Origin: Geodermatophilus chilensis
GTDB taxonomy: Bacteria > Actinomycetota > Actinomycetes > Mycobacteriales > Geodermatophilaceae
Direction: 5' to 3'
Assembly: GCF_002802985.1 (NCBI RefSeq)
Contig: NZ_NVPT01000009.1
Span: 1 to 56,443, forward strand
Length of the DNA: 56,443 nucleotides
Shown piece by piece: positions 9,867-17,660 of the stretch (position 1 is its first letter; each line of letters opens with the position of its first letter). A program made the translations under genes and the position numbers. The notes under the pieces were generated by a model. The model made no database searches. It saw nothing but the letters and a program-made list of their open reading frames with translations, and was not told where the DNA came from.

Positions 9867-11366
9867 TCAGCTGTAGAGCAGGGACTTGTCGTCGAGGTCG
9901 GCCGCGGGCAGCGTCGTCCGTTCCTGCGCGTACTCCAGCAGGTGGGTCCACGGCTCGCGGTCACCCTGCTTGAACATGAGGTGCATCGAGCGCATGACGT
10001 AGCCGGCGTTGAAGTTCTCCGGGTCGGCCCACGGCCGCAACGGCATGTCCGCGTCCTCGGGGCGCAGGGTCGGGACGACCATCGTGGCGCCCTGGTCCTG
10101 CATGTGCGCCAGCAGCCGGCAGACGAACTCGCTCACCAGGTCGGCCCGCAGCGTCCAGCTGTGGCGGAAGTAGCCGAACACGTAGGCCATGTTCGGCACG
10201 CCGCTGATCATGACGCCGCGCCAGGTGACGCGTGCGGGGAAGTCGACCGGCTCGCCGTCGACGGTGAACGCGACCCCGCCGAAGAGGCTCAGGTCGAACC
10301 CGGTGGCGGTGACGACGACGTCCGCCTCGAGTTCCTCCCCGGAGGTCAGCCGGATGCCGGTCTCGGTGAACGTCTCGATGGTGTCGGTGACCACCGACGC
10401 CCTCCCCTCGCGCAGCGCGGTGAACAGGTCCCCGTCGGGGACGACGGCGAGGCGCTGCTGCCACGGGCGGTACCGGGGGTTGAAGTGCTTGTCGATGTCG
10501 AACCCCTCGGGGAGCAGCGGGCGCATCGACTCGATGAGGAACGTCCGCAGCTCGTCCGGGGACTCGAACGACATCCGGGTGATCTCGTCGCCCTCGGCGA
10601 TGTAGGCGCGCCGGAGGATCTCGTGCGTCCACTCGTCGGGGACGTCGAGGGCGCGCAGCGTCTCCGCCAGCTCGTGGGTCTTCGGGCGCGCGAAGAAGAA
10701 CGTCGGCGACCGCTGGAGCATCGTCACGTGTCCCGCGGTCTGCGCCATGGCCGGGACGAGGGTCGCCGCCGTCGCACCGGAGCCGATGACGACGACGCGC
10801 TTGCCGGCGTGGTCCAGGTCGTCGGGCCACTGCTGGGGGTGGACGACCTGGCCCTGGAAGCGGTCCATGCCCTCCCACTGCGGCCGGTAGGGGCCGGAGT
10901 GGTCGTAGTAGCCCTGGCACATCCACAGGAAGTCGGTGGTGAACCGCAGGTGCTCCCCGGTGTCCTCCCGCGCGACCTCCACCGTCCAGCGCCGCTCCTC
11001 GGTGGACCAGCTCGCAGCGGTGACCCGGTGCCGGTAACGGATGACGTCGCCGAGGTCGTTCTCGTCGATGACCTCGTCCAGGTAGGAGAGGATCTCCTCG
11101 GAGGTCGCGATCGAGGGCCCGCGCCAGGGCTTGAACTTGTAGCCGAAGGTGAACAGGTCGCTGTCGGAGCGGGCGCCGGGATACCGGTGGGTCCACCACG
11201 TGCCGCCGCGACTCTCCAGCGCGTCGAGGATGGCGAAGGACCTGCCGGGGAACTGCTCCTTCAGATGGTGGGCGGCGCCGATCCCGGAGATCCCCGCGCC
11301 GACGATCAGCACGTCGACGTGCTCGGTCTCCTGCGCCGCCTCGACTGCCCGTTCGGTCAGCGTCAT
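9867..11366 (-). CDS. Flavin-containing / Baeyer-Villiger-type monooxygenase (MymA-like)
   Basis: A protein of 499 residues from ATG 11366 (purine-rich GGAG upstream). Seen: FAD Rossmann motif GAGISG at about 23-28, the Baeyer-Villiger fingerprint FQGQVVHPQQWP at about 170-181 (FxGxxxHxxxWP), and the NADPH Rossmann GSGATA at about 195-200. It inserts oxygen into a carbonyl or heteroatom using NADPH and O2. Gene order, with a divergent AraC regulator and a following esterase, matches the virS-mymA-lipR locus of Mycobacterium tuberculosis, which is established knowledge for that organism. The substrate here is unknown. Confidence 0.93.
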   Translation of the reverse strand: MTLTERAVEAAQETEHVDVLIVGAGISGIGAAHHLKEQFPGRSFAILDALESRGGTWWTHRYPGARSDSDLFTFGYKFKPWRGPSIATSEEILSYLDEVIDENDLGDVIRYRHRVTAASWSTEERRWTVEVAREDTGEHLRFTTDFLWMCQGYYDHSGPYRPQWEGMDRFQGQVVHPQQWPDDLDHAGKRVVVIGSGATAATLVPAMAQTAGHVTMLQRSPTFFFARPKTHELAETLRALDVPDEWTHEILRRAYIAEGDEITRMSFESPDELRTFLIESMRPLLPEGFDIDKHFNPRYRPWQQRLAVVPDGDLFTALREGRASVVTDTIETFTETGIRLTSGEELEADVVVTATGFDLSLFGGVAFTVDGEPVDFPARVTWRGVMISGVPNMAYVFGYFRHSWTLRADLVSEFVCRLLAHMQDQGATMVVPTLRPEDADMPLRPWADPENFNAGYVMRSMHLMFKQGDREPWTHLLEYAQERTTLPAADLDDKSLLYS

Positions 11367-11428
11367 GCCCGCACTCCCACTCTCTCCGTGATCTGGACCA
11401 CACGCGACGTTAGGAAACCGACTGCGAT

Positions 11429-12493
11429 GTGAGCCATGGCACAATCGGCCACGAATTGACAGATCCGGCCAACTCCATCGACGCCGCCGCCCGCGGCACG
11501 GGCAGCGCGGCGCTGCTCTGCGCGCTCGCGGCCGAGCACGGACTGCCGCGCGCACGGGTGCTCGCCGGCACCGGCATGGACGAGGCGGCGCTCAGCGACC
11601 CCTCCGCGGAGATCACCGCGGCTCAGGAGGTGCGCCTCATCGCCAGGCTCACCGCCGAGCTGCCGGAGACGATCGGCCTGACGGCCGGCGCGCGCTACCG
11701 GCTGACCACCTACGGCATCTGGGGCTTCGCCCTGCTGTCGAGCCGCACGATCCGGGAGAGCAACGAGGTGGCCATGCGCTTCCTCGACCTCACCTACGCG
11801 CTGACGCGGATCAGCGCCCAGGAGGACGGCGACGAGTTCGCGCTGTTCTTCGACGACCTGGACCTGCCCGAGCCGGTGCGGCGGTTCGTGCTGCTGCGCG
11901 ACACCACGGCGGCGCTGCACCTCTGGCGCGAGCGGCTCGACCGTGCGGTCGTGCCGCTGCGGGTGGCGCTGCGGCTGCCCGAGCCCGCGGACCCTGGGCC
12001 GTACGAGGCTGCCTTCGGGGTGCGGCCGGTCTTCGGGGCGGCGCGCTCGGTCGTGGCCTTCGACGTCGGGCTGCTCGACCACCCGCTGTCGCAGGCGGCC
12101 CCGCTGACCGCCGCCCTGTGCGAGGCGCAGTGCCGTGACCTGCTCGAGCGCCGGCAGTCGCGCCGCGGCACCAGCGGCCGGGTACGGGACCTCCTGCTGC
12201 GCGATCCGCGGCGGATGCCCGGTCAGGCGCAGGTCGCCGCCGAGCTCCACATGAGCGAGCGGACGCTGCGCCGGCAGCTCGACGAGGAGGGGACGAGCTT
12301 CCGCGCCGTCCTCGAGCAGACCCGCGAGCACCTCGCCGAGGAGCTGCTGGTGACCGCGGGCCTGAGCATCGAGCAGGTCGCCGCACGCATCGGCTACGCG
12401 GAGGCGTCGAGTTTCGTGCACGCCTTCCGTCGGTGGAAGGGCACCAGCCCGCGGCGCTGGGCGCGGTCGTCCCGCGCCGGCGCGGGCGGGTGA
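11429..12493 (+). CDS. AraC-family regulator (VirS-like, arabinose-binding-like N-domain)
   Basis: A protein of 354 residues from GTG 11429. The N-terminal about 200 residues resemble the arabinose-binding-like sensor domain of VirS/ArgR-type AraC proteins (RLIARLTAELPETIGLTAGARYRLTTYGIWGFALL, written here only to show the region; the core is TAGARYRLTTYG). The C-terminal double helix-turn-helix includes AELHMSERTLRRQLDEEG and VAARIGYAEASSFVHAFRRW. It is divergent from the monooxygenase gene with only 62 bp between starts, so both promoters lie in that gap and the regulator most likely controls the monooxygenase-esterase unit. Confidence 0.92.
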   Translation: MSHGTIGHELTDPANSIDAAARGTGSAALLCALAAEHGLPRARVLAGTGMDEAALSDPSAEITAAQEVRLIARLTAELPETIGLTAGARYRLTTYGIWGFALLSSRTIRESNEVAMRFLDLTYALTRISAQEDGDEFALFFDDLDLPEPVRRFVLLRDTTAALHLWRERLDRAVVPLRVALRLPEPADPGPYEAAFGVRPVFGAARSVVAFDVGLLDHPLSQAAPLTAALCEAQCRDLLERRQSRRGTSGRVRDLLLRDPRRMPGQAQVAAELHMSERTLRRQLDEEGTSFRAVLEQTREHLAEELLVTAGLSIEQVAARIGYAEASSFVHAFRRWKGTSPRRWARSSRAGAGG

Positions 12494-12620
12494 GACGGCA
12501 CGGGACGTCCGCTCGGGCTCCCGCCCCGTCCGCACCCGACCGGACCTCGGACGCTGGGCGACCCGGCCGGGACGCCGACCAGCGGGGGTGGACCGGCTAC
12601 ACCCGGGGTACGCGGCGGCC

Positions 12621-13190
12621 ATGAGCGGGAAGTCGGCGGAGGACTACGCGGCGGACTACACGGACCCGGAGCTGCGCGCGCGGCTCAAGGAGGAGATCAA
12701 GGCGGGCGACCGCGGCGGCCGGCCGGGGCAGTGGAGCGCCCGGAAGAGCCAGCTGCTCGCCCACGAGTACGAGGCGCACGGCGGCGGCTACCGGCACGAG
12801 GGCGAACGCACCGAGTCGCAGCGGCACCTGCAGGAGTGGACCGAGCAGGAGTGGCACACCGCCGACGGCGGCGAACGGGCCCGCGGCGCCGACGGGACCC
12901 GGCGGTACCTGCCCGACGCCGCCTGGCAGCTGCTCAGCGACGAGGAGAAGCGGGCCACCGACCGCCGGAAGCGGAGCGGCGACGAGCAGCACGTGGCCGA
13001 CACCGACGCCGCGAAGGAGGCCCGGAAGGCCGCCGAGCTGCTCGACGTCGACGCCGCCGAGGCGCGCAGGCGCGTGTCGGCGATGAGCGGCGACTCCCAG
13101 CTCGACCGCACCGAGCGGGCCGAACGCGAGCTGGGCACGGGACGCACGACGGTGCTCCAGGCGATCGAGCGCCGGCGCGACCGCTCCTGA
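12621..13190 (+). CDS. DUF5872-type hypothetical protein
   Basis: A protein of 189 residues from ATG 12621; GTG 12588 would add 11. The first 100 residues (TDPELRARLKEEI, GGRPGQWSARKSQLL, HEYEAHGGGYRHEGERTESQ, LQEWTEQEWHT) look like DUF5872, a highly charged domain seen in bacteria and in some eukaryotes and viruses. The C-terminal part is a charged helix region with AEARRRVSAMSGDSQLDR. No signal or membrane segment. Function is unknown. It is a single gene that converges on the repeat-protein gene; a short CCCGGC/GCCGGG hairpin lies at 13250-13264. Confidence 0.7.
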   Translation: MSGKSAEDYAADYTDPELRARLKEEIKAGDRGGRPGQWSARKSQLLAHEYEAHGGGYRHEGERTESQRHLQEWTEQEWHTADGGERARGADGTRRYLPDAAWQLLSDEEKRATDRRKRSGDEQHVADTDAAKEARKAAELLDVDAAEARRRVSAMSGDSQLDRTERAERELGTGRTTVLQAIERRRDRS

Positions 13191-13264
13191 ACGCCCCGCT
13201 GACGCGTACGCACCCCGCCGCTGCGGGCGCCCTCCGCGTGACCAGGTGCCCCGGCTGCGCCGGG

Positions 13265-14371
13265 TCAGCCCTCCGGCTGTGGGTCGTCGACCTGGGGGTG
13301 CGGGTCTTCCCCACGGTCGCGGGCGCGCGTGGCCCCGGGCAGACCCGAGGCCACCTGGTGCAGGTCGTCGATCAGCTCGAGCATCGCGCGCAGGTCCGAC
13401 GGCATCCGCCCCAGGTCGGCGGTGCTCGGCAGCTCGCCGGCCTCCAGCCCCCGGAGCACCCGCGGGACCTGGTCGAGGAGGGCGGCCAGGGTGGCCGTCC
13501 GGTCCTCCGTGAGCACCGCGGGGAGGCGGTCGAGCAGCGTGGCCAGCGCGCGGGCTCCCTCGTCGGTGAGCTCGCGGTCGAGACGGACGAACACGCGCAT
13601 GGCCGCCGCCGCCTGCCCGTGCCCGAGCAGGTCCTGGGTGCGGTCGAGGTGCTCGTCGGCCAGCAGCCGGTCCAGCCGGGCGCCGAGCCGGGAGAGCCGC
13701 TCGTCGTGCAGCACCTCGCCGACGCGGGCCACCACACGCGGGACGCCGTCCTCGGCGAGCAGGGCGTCGAGCCGGTCGAGGAGCCGGCCGACGCGCTCGT
13801 CGGTCGCCAGATCCAGCAGCCGGCCGATCCGCTCGTCGGTCAGGAGGTCGAGGACCCGCTCGACCCGGCCGTCCGCCACGAGGTCGACGGCGCGGTCCAG
13901 CCGGTCCAGCCGGTCGGCGGACAGCAGGCGGTCCAGCCCGTCGCCCAGCCGCGGCAGCCGGCCCGAGGACAGCAGCCCGTCGAGTGCGTCGAGGGCACGC
14001 GGCACGACGTCCGCCCGCGCCCGGACCTGGTCGACCGCGCGGGTCACCGCGTCCACGCGGTCGGGAGCGAGCGCCGCGCCGAGCCGGTCGACCAGCGCAC
14101 CGAGGGTCGTCACCCGCTCGGGGGTCACGACGCCGGCGACCCGCTGCACTACCCCGGTCGCCGTCTCGACGACCTCCGGCGCCGCGGCCGCCGCCCGGGT
14201 CACGGCCGGGCCGGCAGCGTCGAGCAGGGACCGCGCCCGGCGGAGGACGTCGTCGGCGAGCGGCAGGAGGCCCTCAGCGCGGGGCAGGGCCGCGCCGAGG
14301 GTGCGGACCGAGTCGGCGAGCGCTCGGGGGAGGTCCAGGAGGTCCGAGGGACCGGGCAGGGGCAGGCGCAC
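13265..14371 (-). CDS. Hypothetical amphipathic leucine/aspartate/arginine repeat protein
   Basis: A protein of 368 residues that I do not recognise as a known enzyme. Residues about 85-300 are built of degenerate 11-13-residue units resembling DRLDRLLS, DERIGRLLDLAT, DERVGRLLDRLDALL and DEHLDRTQDLL, predicted as consecutive amphipathic helices. There is no Cys, few aromatics and no signal peptide or membrane span. Such repeats can coat lipid or polymer surfaces or form coiled rods; either is inference. The C-terminal tail is charged and Pro-rich. It is transcribed divergently from lutA, with 215 bp between. Confidence 0.7.
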   Translation of the reverse strand: MRLPLPGPSDLLDLPRALADSVRTLGAALPRAEGLLPLADDVLRRARSLLDAAGPAVTRAAAAAPEVVETATGVVQRVAGVVTPERVTTLGALVDRLGAALAPDRVDAVTRAVDQVRARADVVPRALDALDGLLSSGRLPRLGDGLDRLLSADRLDRLDRAVDLVADGRVERVLDLLTDERIGRLLDLATDERVGRLLDRLDALLAEDGVPRVVARVGEVLHDERLSRLGARLDRLLADEHLDRTQDLLGHGQAAAAMRVFVRLDRELTDEGARALATLLDRLPAVLTEDRTATLAALLDQVPRVLRGLEAGELPSTADLGRMPSDLRAMLELIDDLHQVASGLPGATRARDRGEDPHPQVDDPQPEG

Positions 14372-14586
14372 GGGCGGGTCCTACCCGCCTGCCCGGTCCC
14401 GAGTCATCCGCCGACCGGTCGATCCGCGAGCCACGCCAGGAGCTCGGCCGACGCGCGGCGGAGCCGTTGCTGGCAGAGTCACGGGCAGGGTCACCGGCAC
14501 GAGCAGCCGGCGTTCGAACCGGTCCTCGTCGTCCGGGAGCCGAGCATGGTCCGCCGGGACGTCGTGGCCGATCGGGAGGGGAACAG

Positions 14587-15381
14587 GTGAGGGTCGCGCT
14601 CTTCGCCACCTGTCTGGTGGACACAGTGGCGCCGCAGGTCGCCATGGCGACGGCGAGGCTGCTCGAGCGGCTGGGGCACGAGGTCGTCGTCCCGCCGGGG
14701 CAGGCCTGCTGCGGGCAGATGCACGTCAACACCGGCTACCGGCGCGAGGCGGTGCCGATCGTGGCCAACCACGTCCGCGCCTTCGCCGGCGCGGAGGTGA
14801 TCGTGTCGCCGTCCGGGTCGTGCGTGGCCTCGATCCACCACCAGCAGGCCATGGTGCTGCGCCGGGCCGGCGAGGAGCAGCTGGCCGCCGAGGCCGAGGC
14901 GCTGGCCGAGCGGACGTACGAGCTGTCGCAGTTCCTCGTCGACGTCCTCGGGGTGACCGACGTCGGCGCCTACTATCCGCACCGGGTCACCTACCACCCG
15001 ACCTGCCACTCGCTGCGGCTGCTGCGGGTCGGGGACCGGCCGCTGCAGCTGCTGCGCGCGGTGCGCGGGCTGGAGCTGGTCGAGCTGCCGGCCGCCGAGC
15101 AGTGCTGCGGTTTCGGCGGCACGTTCTCGATCAAGAACTCCGACACCTCGACGGCGATGCTGACCGACAAGATGGCCAACATCCTGTCCACCCACGCAGA
15201 GGTGTGTACCGCCGGTGACGCCTCCTGCCTCATGCACATCGGCGGTGGGCTCTCCCGGCTGCGGTCGGGGACGCGGACCGTGCACCTGGCCGAGATCCTG
15301 GCCTCGACGGAGGACGCCGTGAGCCCGCACCAGACCACCCGACCGGCCATTTCCGCGGAAACCGCCGAGGTGCCGGCATGA
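14587..15381 (+). CDS. lutA: Lactate utilization protein A, CCG-domain Fe-S protein
   Basis: A protein of 264 residues from GTG 14587, preceded by a strong GGAGGGG. It has the two CCG (DUF224) cysteine motifs typical of LutA/GlcF-like subunits: CLVDT...ACCGQMHVNTGY in the first half and YHPTCHS...EQCCGFGGTFSIKN in the second. In Bacillus LutA, LutB and LutC act together to oxidise L-lactate to pyruvate in the cytoplasm. Its TGA overlaps the lutB ATG (ATGA), so the operon is translationally coupled. No lactate permease or regulator is adjacent, unlike many lut loci. Confidence 0.93.
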   Translation: MRVALFATCLVDTVAPQVAMATARLLERLGHEVVVPPGQACCGQMHVNTGYRREAVPIVANHVRAFAGAEVIVSPSGSCVASIHHQQAMVLRRAGEEQLAAEAEALAERTYELSQFLVDVLGVTDVGAYYPHRVTYHPTCHSLRLLRVGDRPLQLLRAVRGLELVELPAAEQCCGFGGTFSIKNSDTSTAMLTDKMANILSTHAEVCTAGDASCLMHIGGGLSRLRSGTRTVHLAEILASTEDAVSPHQTTRPAISAETAEVPA

Positions 15382-16910
15382 CCACCGCTCCCGAGCGCAC
15401 CGGGCCCACGCCGCTGGCCCCGGGTGCGCCCCGGTCCGGGACGACGTTCCTCGGCCTGCCCACCGCGCCCCGCGGGGTCGGCCACCTGCGCGGCGACCGG
15501 CCGTTCCCGGACGCCGCCCGCGACGCGCTGCGCGACGGCCAGCTGCGCGCCAACCTCGGTCACGCGACCAGCACCATCCGCGCCAAGCGCGCCCGGGTCG
15601 TCGGCGAGGTGCCCGACTGGGAGGCCCTGCGTCAGGCCGGCAAGGCGCTGAAGACCGCCACCATGGCCCGCCTCGACGAGCACCTGCTCGAGCTCGAGCG
15701 CCAGGTGACCGCGCGCGGCGGCACGGTGCACTGGGCCCGCGACGCCGACGAGGCCAACGCGATCGTCACCCGGCTGGTGCAGGCCACCGGCACCGACGAG
15801 GTGGTCAAGGTCAAGTCGATGGCCACCCAGGAGATCGGCCTCAACGAGGCACTCGAGGCCGCCGGCATCACCCCGCACGAGACCGACCTGGCCGAGCTGA
15901 TCGTGCAGCTCGGGGACGACGCGCCCAGCCACATCCTGGTGCCGGCGATCCACAAGAACCGCGCCGAGATCCGCGAGATCTTCCTGCGCACGATGCCGCA
16001 GTTCCAGGGGCCCGACGCCGACCGCGACCTGCCCGACGAGCCACGCCGGCTGGCCATGGCCGCGCGCACGCACCTGCGGGAACGGTTCCTGCGGGCGAAG
16101 GTGGCGATCAGCGGCGCCAACTTCGCCGTCGCCGAGACCGGCACCCTCGCGGTGGTGGAGTCGGAGGGCAACGGCCGGATGTGCCTGACCCTGCCGCAGA
16201 CGCTGATCACCGTCATGGGCATCGAGAAGCTGGTGCCGACCTGGCGCGACCTCGAGGTGTTCCTGCAGCTGCTGCCCCGCTCCTCCACCGGCGAGCGGAT
16301 GAACCCCTACACCTCGATGTGGACCGGCGTCACCCCCGACGACGGCCCGCAGGAGTTCCACCTCGTGCTGCTCGACAACGGGCGGACGGCGGTGCTCGCC
16401 GACGAGGTGGGCCGCGAGGCGCTGCACTGCATCCGCTGCTCGGCCTGCCTCAACGTCTGCCCGGTGTACGAGCGCACCGGCGGGCACTCCTACGGCTCGG
16501 TGTACCCGGGCCCGATCGGCGCCGTCCTCTCCCCGCAGCTGACCGGGGTCGAGGACAACGCCTCGCTGCCGTACGCCTCCTCGCTGTGCGGCGCCTGCTA
16601 CGACGCCTGCCCGGTGGCCATCGACATCCCCTCGATCCTGGTGCACCTGCGCGCCGAGCACGTCGAGGCCCAGGAGAAGCTCACCCCCGAGGCGGCGGCC
16701 TTCAAGGCGCTGGCGAAGGCGATGTCGAACCCGCGGCTGTGGCGGCTGACCCAGCGGGCCGCGGGGCTGGGCCGGTTGCTCGCCCGCGGGAAGCCGACGA
16801 TGCCGCCCGTGCTGCCACCACCGGCCTCGGGCTGGACCCGCAGCCGCGACCTGCCCACCCCGCCGCGCGAGACCTTCACGCAGGCCTGGGCGCGGGAGCA
16901 CGGACGATGA
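15378..16910 (+). CDS. lutB: Lactate utilization protein B, LUD domain plus ferredoxin-like domain
   Basis: A protein of 510 residues. The N-terminal LUD domain is followed by two cysteine motifs, CIRCSACLNVCPVYE from about residue 351 and CGACYDACPVAIDIP from about residue 404, which should hold two 4Fe-4S clusters. The C-terminus is a Pro-rich tail. It is the presumed electron-transfer core of the LutABC lactate oxidase. It overlaps lutA by ATGA upstream and lutC by ATGA downstream. Confidence 0.94.
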   Translation: MTTAPERTGPTPLAPGAPRSGTTFLGLPTAPRGVGHLRGDRPFPDAARDALRDGQLRANLGHATSTIRAKRARVVGEVPDWEALRQAGKALKTATMARLDEHLLELERQVTARGGTVHWARDADEANAIVTRLVQATGTDEVVKVKSMATQEIGLNEALEAAGITPHETDLAELIVQLGDDAPSHILVPAIHKNRAEIREIFLRTMPQFQGPDADRDLPDEPRRLAMAARTHLRERFLRAKVAISGANFAVAETGTLAVVESEGNGRMCLTLPQTLITVMGIEKLVPTWRDLEVFLQLLPRSSTGERMNPYTSMWTGVTPDDGPQEFHLVLLDNGRTAVLADEVGREALHCIRCSACLNVCPVYERTGGHSYGSVYPGPIGAVLSPQLTGVEDNASLPYASSLCGACYDACPVAIDIPSILVHLRAEHVEAQEKLTPEAAAFKALAKAMSNPRLWRLTQRAAGLGRLLARGKPTMPPVLPPPASGWTRSRDLPTPPRETFTQAWAREHGR

Positions 16911-17530
16911 GCGCGCGCGAGGAGGTCCTGAGCCGGATCCGCACCGCGCTGGGCGAGAACCGCCCGGACGTCGGAGTCCCTCGCGACTACCGCACCGCAG
17001 ACGAGCGCCCGGCCGAGCAGCTGCGCGAGGTCCTCGTCGACCGGCTCGAGGACTACAAGGCCTCGGTGCTGCGCTGCGGCCCGGACCAGGTGGGAGCCAC
17101 CGTCGCCGCCGCCCTCGACACCGGGCTGGGCGCCGGCTGGGACCCGGCGTCGGTCGTCGTCGCCCCCGGGGTACCGGCCACCTGGCGGCCGGACGGCGCC
17201 ACCGAGGATGACGGCCGCCCCGCCGTGGAGCTCGCCGCGTTCGCCGCGACGCTGACCGGGGTGGCCGTGGCGATCGCCGAGACCGGCACGCTGGTGCTCG
17301 ACGGGACCCCGCTGTCCGGACGGCGGGCGGTCTCGCTGCTGCCCGACTGCCTGGTCTGCGTGGTCGAGGCGGGGCAGGTCGTCGGCGGTGTGCCCGAGGC
17401 GCTCTCCCGGCTCGGCCCGACCGCGCCGCTGACGATGGTCAGCGGCCCGTCGGCCACCAGCGACATCGAGCTGCAGCGGGTCGAGGGCGTGCACGGCCCG
17501 CGCACGCTGGTCGTGGTGCTCGTCGCCTGA
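16907..17530 (+). CDS. lutC: Lactate utilization protein C, LUD-domain protein
   Basis: A protein of 207 residues from the ATG that overlaps the lutB stop. The LUD domain shows VAIAETGTLVLDG, followed by LLPDCLVCVVEAGQVV and the end motif SGPSATSDIELQRVEGVHGPRTL, which is characteristic of LutC/YkgG proteins. It completes the lactate oxidation complex. A strong hairpin follows, ending the operon before pyruvate carboxylase, which comes from the opposite direction and uses the product pyruvate. Confidence 0.94.
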   Translation: MSAREEVLSRIRTALGENRPDVGVPRDYRTADERPAEQLREVLVDRLEDYKASVLRCGPDQVGATVAAALDTGLGAGWDPASVVVAPGVPATWRPDGATEDDGRPAVELAAFAATLTGVAVAIAETGTLVLDGTPLSGRRAVSLLPDCLVCVVEAGQVVGGVPEALSRLGPTAPLTMVSGPSATSDIELQRVEGVHGPRTLVVVLVA

Positions 17531-17610
17531 CGCCGCCGGGAGCATCGCAGCGAGCGCCGGCGAGCGAGGAGCGGACCGGCGGCGGAAGGCGACCCGTGGG
17601 CATCGTCGGC

Positions 17611-17660
17611 TGAGGTCCGGCGGCCGGCCGGCTGACGGAGCCGGCCGGCCGGACACCTCA
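17611..17660. terminator. Bidirectional hairpin between lutC and pyc
   Basis: CGGCCGGCCGGCT (17621-17633) pairs with AGCCGGCCGGCCG (17639-17651); an outer TGAGGT/ACCTCA stem adds 6 bp and includes the pyc stop codon. Confidence 0.7.

Noticed and set aside
14505-14530. tRNA T-arm-like sequence with GTTCGAAC
   Set aside because: The flanking bases do not form acceptor, D and anticodon arms on either strand.
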